This document shows, in pieces, positions 44,426-51,781 of a stretch of 64,000 nucleotides of DNA. Both the position numbers and the translations under genes were made by a program. Numbering within the stretch: position 1 is the stretch's first letter; every line of letters starts with the position of its first letter. Source of the stretch: Oscillatoria acuminata PCC 6304 (lineage in GTDB: Bacteria; Cyanobacteriota; Cyanobacteriia; Cyanobacteriales; Laspinemataceae); contig NC_019693.1 of the NCBI RefSeq assembly GCF_000317105.1, positions 3,286,001 through 3,350,000 on the forward strand. Reading direction: 5' to 3'. Under the pieces are notes generated by a model. It saw only the letters and a list, made by a program, of their open reading frames with translations. It searched no databases and was not told the DNA's origin.

Positions 44426-46597
44426 ATGGATAACAACCCAGATTTTATGACCCGAGAAAATACTGGACAAAAAATACGCCGCGAGGGGGATATTTTAGAT
44501 TATAAACTTACCCCCGAAAAGAGTGATGAAGAAAAAATTATTAAAGAGCTAGGAAAGCTTGTAGCCGCCGGAAAGCGTCGAGCTTTTTTAATTGTTATAG
44601 TAGCTATTGCATTTACAGGATTTAATGCCTGGAGGATCTCAAAGCGGCCTCCTGTGTATGAAGGAAAGTTTCAAATTTTAGTTGAACCCGTGACCCTTTC
44701 GGAGAATAAATTGCTAAGAGTTGTGACGCAAACTCTGGGGGATACTACGTTTGGAACTAATGAAGGGCTGGATTATGAGTCCCAAATTAGAGTTTTGCAA
44801 AGCCCTAAAATAATCCTGCCTATTGTTGAAAGAATTAAGGAAGTTCACCCTCAATTAACTCCCGGACATATTACGAGGGATCTAACTACAAAGCGGCTTA
44901 TGAACGGAGCAGAGGGAACTAAAATTATTGAAGTAAGTTTCCGCAATCGTAATCCAGAATTGGTTAAGTTTATTTTAGAAAAAGTGGCAGAAGGTTATTT
45001 AAAGTACAGCTTAGAAGAGCGCCAGACTACGATTCGCCAAGGAATGAATTATATTAAAGATCAGATTCCGATTCAACAGGCAGACGTTGACAGACTTCAA
45101 GGAGACTTGGAAAGTCTGCGGCAGAGCTATAATCTTATAAATCCGGTTGTAGAAGGGGGGTATCTTTCTGTACAAGCCCAGCGGATTGGACCCCAGCTCA
45201 TAGAAATTCAATCTCTACTGGCAGAACGGCAATCCCAATACGCTACTTTACAAAATCTCTTTGAGAGAGGAAATTATGTTTCTCTTCTGAGTAAAGAAGC
45301 TGCTACTTACACCTTTTTAATTAGAGATATCAGTATTATAGATACAGAAATTTCAGCTAAGTTAACTAAATATCGAGAAGAAAGCGACACGATCCAAGAG
45401 CTAAGACAGCAAGAACAGGAACTGAATTTACGGGCTCGTCGAGAAGCTTTAACTATTTTGGAAAAAGTGGCGAGCGAGGTTCAGGGAATACAGGAGCGTA
45501 AGGAACTTGTATTGCAAGATCAAATGCGTTACGAACAACGCCTGAGACAATATCCAACAATGGCGCGACAGTACACTGATTTAGAACAGCAATTACAAGT
45601 GGCGACTGATTCTCTCAATAGCTTGTTAACTAAGCGGAATAATTTGCAGGTGGATGCAGCTCAACAGGAAATACCTTGGCAGCTTATTGCTCCTCCAGGC
45701 ACTCCTTCTACTTCTACAACTCCCAGAAAAACTTATATTTTACTGGCAATTGTTGGCCTCGTGTTGGGTTTAATAGCTGCATTTTTTGCAGAAATTATTA
45801 ATAATGTATTCCATGACGCTGATGATATAGAAGAAGAAACTAGGCTGCCCATTCTAGGAATGATTCCTATTTCCAAAGAACTCAAAAAAGGCGCACACAA
45901 ACGTAAAACTATTGATCCTATACCTTTAGTTGGAACAGGTCAACGAAAAGGCTTGAATTTGATGGGAGAGTCTCAGTATCGAGAAAGTTCCTATATCAGT
46001 TCTCCTTTGTTAGAATCTTTCCGCTCTCTCTATACCAATATCCGCTTATTGAGTATTCACAAACCGATTCACTCTTTAGTTATTGGCGGCGCTATACCTA
46101 ACGTTGGAAAGTCTACAATTGCAATACATTTAGCAAGAACAGCAGCTACAATTGGTCAACGAATCTTAATCGTTGATGCAGATCTGCGTTCTCCTAAGAT
46201 TCATACAAAGCTGGACGTACCGAACCTACGGGGACTCAGTGATGCTATTTCCACCGATATCAGTCTAAATGAGGTGATTCAACGCTTGCCTAATGAAGAC
46301 AACCTGTTTGTCTTAACGGCAGGTTCCTTGCCCTCTGATCCCATTAAATTGTTATCTTCCAAAAAAATGCATTCTCTTATGGAGCAATTTCAAGACTTTT
46401 TCGATTTAGTCATTTACGATACTCCGCCTCTTCTGGGACTTGCTGATGGTAGTATTCTAGCCGCGCAAACGGATGGATTTGTGATGGTGGTTAAAATTGA
46501 TAAAACCGAGCGTTCGGTGGTTGTGAAAGCATTAGATGGATTGAAAATTTCTGGAGCATCTGTGTTAGGAATTGTGGCGAATGGGAGCCAACGGTAA
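44426..46597 (+). CDS. wzc: Wzc-like chain-length regulator / BY-kinase
   Basis: A 723-residue inner-membrane protein with a strong AGGAGG ribosome site before ATG 44426. The Wzz domain has a first membrane helix at about 52-66, a long coiled coil, and a second helix at about 435-460 (ILLAIVGLVLGLIAAFF). The cytosolic ATPase has Walker A GAIPNVGKST (about 555-564), Walker A' ILIVDADLRSP (580-590) and Walker B FDLVIYDTPP (about 659-668). It stops at NGSQR with no tyrosine-rich tail, which most BY-kinases use for autophosphorylation. It lies 85 bases after wza and is likely co-transcribed. Confidence 0.92.
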   Translation: MDNNPDFMTRENTGQKIRREGDILDYKLTPEKSDEEKIIKELGKLVAAGKRRAFLIVIVAIAFTGFNAWRISKRPPVYEGKFQILVEPVTLSENKLLRVVTQTLGDTTFGTNEGLDYESQIRVLQSPKIILPIVERIKEVHPQLTPGHITRDLTTKRLMNGAEGTKIIEVSFRNRNPELVKFILEKVAEGYLKYSLEERQTTIRQGMNYIKDQIPIQQADVDRLQGDLESLRQSYNLINPVVEGGYLSVQAQRIGPQLIEIQSLLAERQSQYATLQNLFERGNYVSLLSKEAATYTFLIRDISIIDTEISAKLTKYREESDTIQELRQQEQELNLRARREALTILEKVASEVQGIQERKELVLQDQMRYEQRLRQYPTMARQYTDLEQQLQVATDSLNSLLTKRNNLQVDAAQQEIPWQLIAPPGTPSTSTTPRKTYILLAIVGLVLGLIAAFFAEIINNVFHDADDIEEETRLPILGMIPISKELKKGAHKRKTIDPIPLVGTGQRKGLNLMGESQYRESSYISSPLLESFRSLYTNIRLLSIHKPIHSLVIGGAIPNVGKSTIAIHLARTAATIGQRILIVDADLRSPKIHTKLDVPNLRGLSDAISTDISLNEVIQRLPNEDNLFVLTAGSLPSDPIKLLSSKKMHSLMEQFQDFFDLVIYDTPPLLGLADGSILAAQTDGFVMVVKIDKTERSVVVKALDGLKISGASVLGIVANGSQR

Positions 46598-46644
46598 GTT
46601 TTCAGGTTTTCAGGAAGTCTATCCCTTTTTTGTCACTCTAAGTG

Positions 46645-46965
46645 GATAAAACCCAGATTCCGCCGGTTTAATATGTCGATTTTTTATTTTTAAAAATCTG
46701 GGAACCTCAAGGATTTCAGCGATTTTGTAGAAAATCTAGGGTTTCGATTTTCCTCACCGTAACCGAACCGGAGTTTTTCTGGCTATTGAGAATATTATCA
46801 ATAAAACGGCACTTTTTGAGTGATTGCTCCGCTGTCTTAAGTTATAAAGTACCGGGTATAGAAAATAGCGGAAAATCTTATAGAGAAGGGTTTTTAGCCA
46901 TTTTAGAAAAATAGTTGATTCAGCCAAAAAACTTGCGGAGATATTCCGTATAAGCAAAAATACTT
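46645..46965 (+). repeat. Island-edge direct repeat, right copy (interrupted)
   Basis: Similar to 12395-12722 in the same orientation, and continued at 48631-48648 beyond an inserted IS5-like element. It starts just after the wzc-like gene. The end hairpin (ATAAG/CTTAT) is where the IS landed. No reading frame is shared with the left copy. Confidence 0.75.
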
Positions 46966-48511
46966 AGGGTTTGCTGAAAAAGTTATAAAAAGCAGGGGGG
47001 GTAAATGAACAAGAGGCCCCTCTTCCTTCACCAATAAACAGGGCTTTACTTCGATTCTTCAATTCATAGCTAAAATTAATGCTTCGGCATAAAATTACAA
47101 GAAATTGGAAAAATTGACACAAAAAAAGACAGTAAAACTGCCTGAGCAGTTTTACCAGGTTGAGCACTAAAAACGTAAGGTTAATAGAGGTTTCTGAAGT
47201 CTGAGATAGTTTAGACATGACTAGATTCAGACTGAATCTTCTTTTACCCTGTCCAAATTTCCCTTCAATTTCATTGCGAATGCGCTCGTCTTTTTGTGCT
47301 TGTTTTTTATCTTGAAGGCTAACTTGGGTTCGCGGTCTACCTAATGGCGGACCGCTGAGTCTAATTCCTCTTTCTTTACACCAAGCTCTATTGACTCGGG
47401 TGCGATAAATTTTATCGGCGTGAACCGATTCCGGGTAAAATCCCGTCAATTCTTTGTACGCCTCTACTTGACTAATAAAATCTCCACTTTCATTATAGTT
47501 TTCCCAGCTAATTTTTTCGAGTAATACATATCCTTCTACACAACTAACTGATAACTTCGCTCCGAATTCCGTAGGACTTCCTGCTTTACCTCGGACGATT
47601 GGACGGACATGAGGTTGTGTTAAACTGACAATCCGATTGTCGATTCTTTTTTGATTATTTGACCACATCAAATCCTGTTGACGATAAATTTCGGCGGAGA
47701 CTAATAAATTCCTGTATCGCCTTTTGCTTATGAGTTCTAGACTGGCTCCTTTCTCCATTAACTTGTCAATATGTCCCAAATTCCGCTTGATATATTGCAG
47801 TTGTTTTTTAACGGCTTCTTTCCTTTCTTTTCCAGAGGACTTCCTCTTTTTGGCAAAATTTAAATAATCTTTTCTAGCCTTTTCCCTGTAAGTTCTTGGT
47901 TTTTTGTCTAGGTTATCCTTCAGGGACTTATATAATAGGTCTATGATCAGTTCGGTGGTTTTTCTCGCTTGATTTAACAGCTCCACATCCGTGGGGTATT
48001 TGATATCGGCAGGAGCAACCGTTGCATCCATTAATAGCCGGCCTCTATTTCCTGGCGGGTTTTCGGCGTCTTCTAACTTTTTTGTGCTGGGGTCCTCCGG
48101 CTTAAATTCTAGGCTTTGTTGAACAATTCTCCGATTGATTTTTTGAAGCAGAGCCGGACTAATTCTTTGACGAAAATGAACCATCATTGAAGGGTCAAAA
48201 GGTGCTTCATTCTGATAGCTATTTCGCCCAATAAAATACTGTAAATAAGGATTTTCTTGGATTTGTTCAACGGTTTCTCGGTCACTGAGCTTCAATTTTT
48301 CTTTGATGATTAAAGCGGCCAGGGCTATCCTAAAAGATTTGGCTGGCGCTCCCATGTCTTCTGAGAAATTCTGGGCATATTCTGCCTCAAATTCAGACCA
48401 GGGAATTAGCTTCGATAGAACTATCCAACGATTCTCTTCACACAGCTGGCCCTCAAAGGGAAGTTCAAAGGCTCCTTCTGGCCCCAGGGCTTTTTGTGAT
48501 TTTCGATACAT
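46964..48511 (-). CDS. IS5-family-like DDE transposase
   Basis: A 515-residue transposase. The N-terminal DUF772-type domain has YLQYFIGRNSYQNEAPFDPSMMVHFRQRIS. The catalytic core has the first Asp in GRLLMDATVAPADIKYPTD, the second in YPESVHADKIYRTRVNRAWCKERGIRLSGPPLGRP, and the Glu in RNEIEGKFGQGKRRFSLN. ATG 48511 has a GAAGG ribosome site; a TTG at 48535 is possible. The last residues (NFFSKP) and stop read through the IS end, and the final two bases of the stop codon come from target DNA. The frame is intact, so the protein may be functional. Confidence 0.88.
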   Translation of the reverse strand: MYRKSQKALGPEGAFELPFEGQLCEENRWIVLSKLIPWSEFEAEYAQNFSEDMGAPAKSFRIALAALIIKEKLKLSDRETVEQIQENPYLQYFIGRNSYQNEAPFDPSMMVHFRQRISPALLQKINRRIVQQSLEFKPEDPSTKKLEDAENPPGNRGRLLMDATVAPADIKYPTDVELLNQARKTTELIIDLLYKSLKDNLDKKPRTYREKARKDYLNFAKKRKSSGKERKEAVKKQLQYIKRNLGHIDKLMEKGASLELISKRRYRNLLVSAEIYRQQDLMWSNNQKRIDNRIVSLTQPHVRPIVRGKAGSPTEFGAKLSVSCVEGYVLLEKISWENYNESGDFISQVEAYKELTGFYPESVHADKIYRTRVNRAWCKERGIRLSGPPLGRPRTQVSLQDKKQAQKDERIRNEIEGKFGQGKRRFSLNLVMSKLSQTSETSINLTFLVLNLVKLLRQFYCLFLCQFFQFLVILCRSINFSYELKNRSKALFIGEGRGASCSFTPPAFYNFFSKP

Positions 48512-48630
48512 TTTCCCTTCACCGATGCACAACAATTTCCAATTTTACCCCTTTTTCCTGTCTTTTGTGTCCGGGCAATACTTTTTAAAGCCTTTTCCCA
48601 TAAGAGTTTCGCGGTTTTTCAGCAAGCCCT
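46966..48630 (-). mobile_element. IS5-like insertion sequence, intact ends
   Basis: Ends are AGGGTTTGCTGAAAAA and TTTTTCAGCAAGCCCT, 15 of 16 complementary. ACTT flanks both sides (46962-46965 and 48631-48634), a 4-base target duplication. About 1,665 bases with one transposase gene on the minus strand. Removing it and one ACTT rebuilds the hairpin of the island-edge repeat. It looks recent and possibly active. Confidence 0.88.
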
Positions 48631-49165
48631 ACTTATGCGAAATGTGGGTTATAACTTTTTCATCAAACCCTAGATATAGCGTATTAGTATTGCTCACTAC
48701 GCTATCTGTCTGAAAATGACCTTAAACCTCTTGACAGGGAAGGATGACTTTTTGCTGAAGTTGACGCCAGTGGAAAGGAATCGCCTTGCTGAAGTTGACA
48801 CCAGTGGAAAGCGAATCGCCCCTCCAGAGATAGTGGTAATGAGTAAGTCTTGCTACGGTTAAGTTAGGTTAACAATCACTGCACGGGCTTTACTTTTGTG
48901 TAATACTACATCTGAGTCTGTGATGTCTAAAAAACTCGACAGGCAATGTAGGGTGAAAGATTACAGTATAGAGCCTCTCCTGAGCGAGCTGAAGAGAGAG
49001 AAAATCAGGCTTTTCGTAACCAGATTGGGATTGGGTATAACATCAAAATTAACCTTCTCAGTGTCCCTTTAAAGCAGCATTGAGAAGGTTAATCTGGGGT
49101 GTAATTTAGGAATTATGCCATCATACCAGACTTGTCGTTCTGGCAATGACTTTTCTGGAGGAAGC
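48631..49165. other. Gene-free region with a tandem repeat and hairpin
   Basis: Two near-identical units of 34 and 35 bases, each starting TTGCTGAAGTTGAC, lie at 48752-48785 and 48786-48820. A perfect 13-base inverted repeat (ATTAACCTTCTCA at 49048-49060 and its complement at 49081-49093) sits between them and the PEP-CTERM gene and probably terminates it. No coding frame is supported. Confidence 0.7.
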
Positions 49166-49897
49166 TTAGGAGGCTTGACCTTCTTTTCGACGTCGGGAGA
49201 AAGCCATCGCACCCGCTACGAGTCCTAAACCAAGTAAGCTGGCGGGTTCAGGTACAGATACTTGAGCTAATTTAGCTGACACGATAAAGTCATCGTAGTC
49301 GTGATCTCCAAAAAGACCGTTATCTTCAAAGAACAACTTGAGACCCGAGAACAAGTCACCTTCAAACAAGACGCGATCGCTTGCCTTGACAGTTCTGTCA
49401 TTGAAAAGCGGATCGTAGTTATTGTCGCCTATGGTTACCTGCTTATTCCACCTCGGGTCATTGAACGGGTTATTGAGCGCACTGGTGGAGTAAACCGTAT
49501 TAGCTAGATCTCCACGAGTGCGACTTTGTGTTACATGGTAGCTGTTCAGAACCAAAGAGTATTCCGTATCTGCCTTGAAGGTGAAACTCGAAAAGGCATT
49601 CTCAACTGCCAGACCAGTACCTGCTGTTCCTTTACTGTCATTCTCCAGCCCACTTCCGAAATTGGCATTGAGAGTTTCAGAAATCAGAAGCGTTTCTAAT
49701 CCAGTAGATAGATCTTTAACCCCGAAGTCACCGAACCACCACCCGTGGGATTGAACAAAGTTAAAGTCAATAGTCGTATCGGTATCGAACAGGATGCCGC
49801 TGTTGCCAAATGTAAAAGCGTCGGCAGGTGCTACAGAGGCTAGGCTGAAGAAAGTGGTTGCTGCTGCTACAGATAGAATGTTTCGTTGGAAGTTCAT
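49166..49897 (-). CDS. PEP-CTERM sorting-domain protein
   Basis: A 243-residue secreted protein. The signal peptide is NFQRNILSVAAATTFFSLASVAPADA. The C-terminus is the PEP-CTERM tripartite signal: VPEPASLLGLGLVAGAMAF followed by the basic cluster SRRRKE. An exosortase cuts at this signal and links the protein to the envelope or extracellular polymer; no exosortase gene is in the window. The middle has FEDNGLFGDHDYDDFIVSAKL, like the end of DUF4114-type beta domains. PEP-CTERM proteins and exopolysaccharide loci are known to occur together, and this gene sits beside one. Confidence 0.9.
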   Translation of the reverse strand: MNFQRNILSVAAATTFFSLASVAPADAFTFGNSGILFDTDTTIDFNFVQSHGWWFGDFGVKDLSTGLETLLISETLNANFGSGLENDSKGTAGTGLAVENAFSSFTFKADTEYSLVLNSYHVTQSRTRGDLANTVYSTSALNNPFNDPRWNKQVTIGDNNYDPLFNDRTVKASDRVLFEGDLFSGLKLFFEDNGLFGDHDYDDFIVSAKLAQVSVPEPASLLGLGLVAGAMAFSRRRKEGQAS

Positions 49898-50492
49898 TTT
49901 TCTTGCCCTCAGTTATTTTTACTTATGCTGACAGATGTCTTACCCTTGATGTCTTAACCCTTTGGGTCCTGAAGTATTTTTTTGAATGATTGCTTGCGAC
50001 TGGCCTTGGGGGAATCGCAGGAAAGTAATATTGTGCTTTTTTCTTTCCTACTTTCTATTAAGCCATGAAATCTTTCCTCCTTCCATGATCGAGATCACAG
50101 CTTTAATAACTCTTTAAATTTCCCCCTGAATTACGTGTAATTACGGAGTGATTTAACTGATATAATTTCCTTTCCCCAAAATAAAATCAAAGGAGAAATT
50201 CATCTGTTGAAGCTGTTCGTGAAGCGTTGGCAAAGGAGAATCTCCTCACCTAACCTACAGCGGCATTTGATTCCTAACCCTTGCAGAGGGCATAGCTACC
50301 TCACCGGAATTTGAATCTTGATCTTTATCTGTATTGGGAATTGGGCAGAATTTGGACCCTGGAGCCAATTTCTGCCCCGGTTTCCTAGAACAATCAATCG
50401 GGAGATAGGGGGAAATACGGAGATTAAAGGCCCGATCGCCGCTTCATCCCCAGCTCTATTCTCCCCCAGTTCCCCCCTTTTTTCAAGATTTT
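49898..50492. other. Gene-free gap upstream of the PEP-CTERM gene
   Basis: About 595 bases, expected to hold the PEP-CTERM promoter. A short protein-like piece (SVEAVREALAKENLLT then stop) lies at about 50199-50252 on the plus strand after an AGGAG, too short to call. Nothing else is seen. Confidence 0.4.
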
Positions 50493-51407
50493 CTAGGTGG
50501 ATGGTGCGGCAGTCTCGGTTTCACTCTTTGCCGATCGCCGTTCTTCCGCCGTCGCCATCACCTCATCCATTTTCTCCAGAATCTCCCCTGGATAATTCTC
50601 TAACACCTTCGTAGTCAGAGAAATCCGCCCTTTCCACTCATCCAACTCCGCAATCACGACTTTAATGGGTTGTCCGACTTGAAACACCGTCTGGAGAGAC
50701 GCCACATATTTTTGACTGATCTGATTGATATGGAGCAACCCCGTCACTCCATTCAGGTCTACAAAGACCCCAAATGGCTTGAGTCCCACCACTTCACCTT
50801 CCACTAGTTGACCCACGACCAGTTGACCCATGCGCTTGGCACGAGCTTGTAGGCGCTGAGATAGCACCAACTTATTCCGATCGCGATCGGCCTCCAAAAT
50901 CGTAGCACTCAGATTCTGCCCGATGAGCTGCTCCAAATTCCCTCGCTCGCTGAGGTGCGATCGCGGAATAAAACCGCGCAACCCTTCCACATTAACCGTG
51001 ACCCCACCCTTATTCACACCAATCACCCGGACTGGCACCGATTCATTATTCTCTTGCACCTGAGCTAAATGCTCCCAGACTTTCCGCAATTCCATCTGGC
51101 GAATTGACACCTTGACTTGACCTTCGTCATTCGGTTCGCTGACGATTAAAAAGTCCCGTTCCTCGTCGATCGGTACAATTTCCGCCAGATTGCTGACCGG
51201 CTTTACAGAAGCTTCCGCCAAGGGGAGAAAGGCTGCCGATTTACCCCCAATATCAATATAGGCCCCTTCAGAAACATATTCAAAGGCTTTACCACGGACT
51301 TTCTGACCTTTACGAAAGTCATAATCTTGTTGTTCGAGGGCTTTAGCAAAATCCTCAGCAGAAAAAGACGGTTGGGCCTTTTGAGAACGGGATGAGTTAG
51401 AATTCAT
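50493..51407 (-). CDS. S1 RNA-binding domain protein, ribosomal protein S1 paralogue
   Basis: A 304-residue protein with three S1 OB-fold domains, starting at ATG 51407 (MNSNSSRSQKAQPSFSAEDF); an earlier frame from 51539 does not fit. Domain 1: KVRGKAFEYVSEGAYIDIGGKSAAFLPLAE. Domain 2: VPVRVIGVNKGGVTVNVEGLRGFIPRSHL. Domain 3: VEGEVVGLKPFGVFVDLNGVTGLLHINQIS. Cyanobacteria have two S1 proteins; the short form with three domains fits Rps1b. It binds mRNA and helps initiation. The C-terminal acidic tail is normal. Confidence 0.88.
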   Translation of the reverse strand: MNSNSSRSQKAQPSFSAEDFAKALEQQDYDFRKGQKVRGKAFEYVSEGAYIDIGGKSAAFLPLAEASVKPVSNLAEIVPIDEERDFLIVSEPNDEGQVKVSIRQMELRKVWEHLAQVQENNESVPVRVIGVNKGGVTVNVEGLRGFIPRSHLSERGNLEQLIGQNLSATILEADRDRNKLVLSQRLQARAKRMGQLVVGQLVEGEVVGLKPFGVFVDLNGVTGLLHINQISQKYVASLQTVFQVGQPIKVVIAELDEWKGRISLTTKVLENYPGEILEKMDEVMATAEERRSAKSETETAAPST

Positions 51408-51781
51408 CGTGATTAAAACAAAAAACAAAATTAAGATGAAGTTGAAATCGCTGGCACTGCGTCGCCGATCGCCGTGCCAACTAGAGCGATGGAATCGGCG
51501 CATTCCTAGAAAAACTGGGTCTTTGGCTGCAACGATCAAAATTGACGTTCAAGCGATCGCCTCCCAACGGATTCTCCGCTCGCTTTAACACCTGATCCCT
51601 CAGAACACACCCTAATTGTCCTCCCTTGACTCAATTCTGACGAACAATCTGGCAGTTTAGCAACTCTGAGTGCCTCCGCCAAAAATTCCCAGACTCACGG
51701 AGGGCATCGGTACAGTCTGGGGACCCTCTGAGTTCCTGACTGCTCAACAGACCCCACCGCCTAAAGACCTGGAAAACCATA
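51408..51781. other. Gap between S1 protein and metallopeptidase genes
   Basis: About 374 bases. A TGGCAC/GTGCCA inverted repeat lies at about 51450-51477 with GGCGATCGGCG in its loop, just upstream of the S1 gene. The rest is unremarkable. Confidence 0.45.

Noticed and set aside
46754-46957. 67-residue minus-strand frame in the right island-edge repeat
   Set aside because: The left copy has small indels relative to it, so the frame is not conserved; the region looks non-coding.
50199-50252. Short protein-like piece SVEAVREALAKENLLT
   Set aside because: Only 15 or so codons, with an upstream stop and no start; too short to support a gene or pseudogene.
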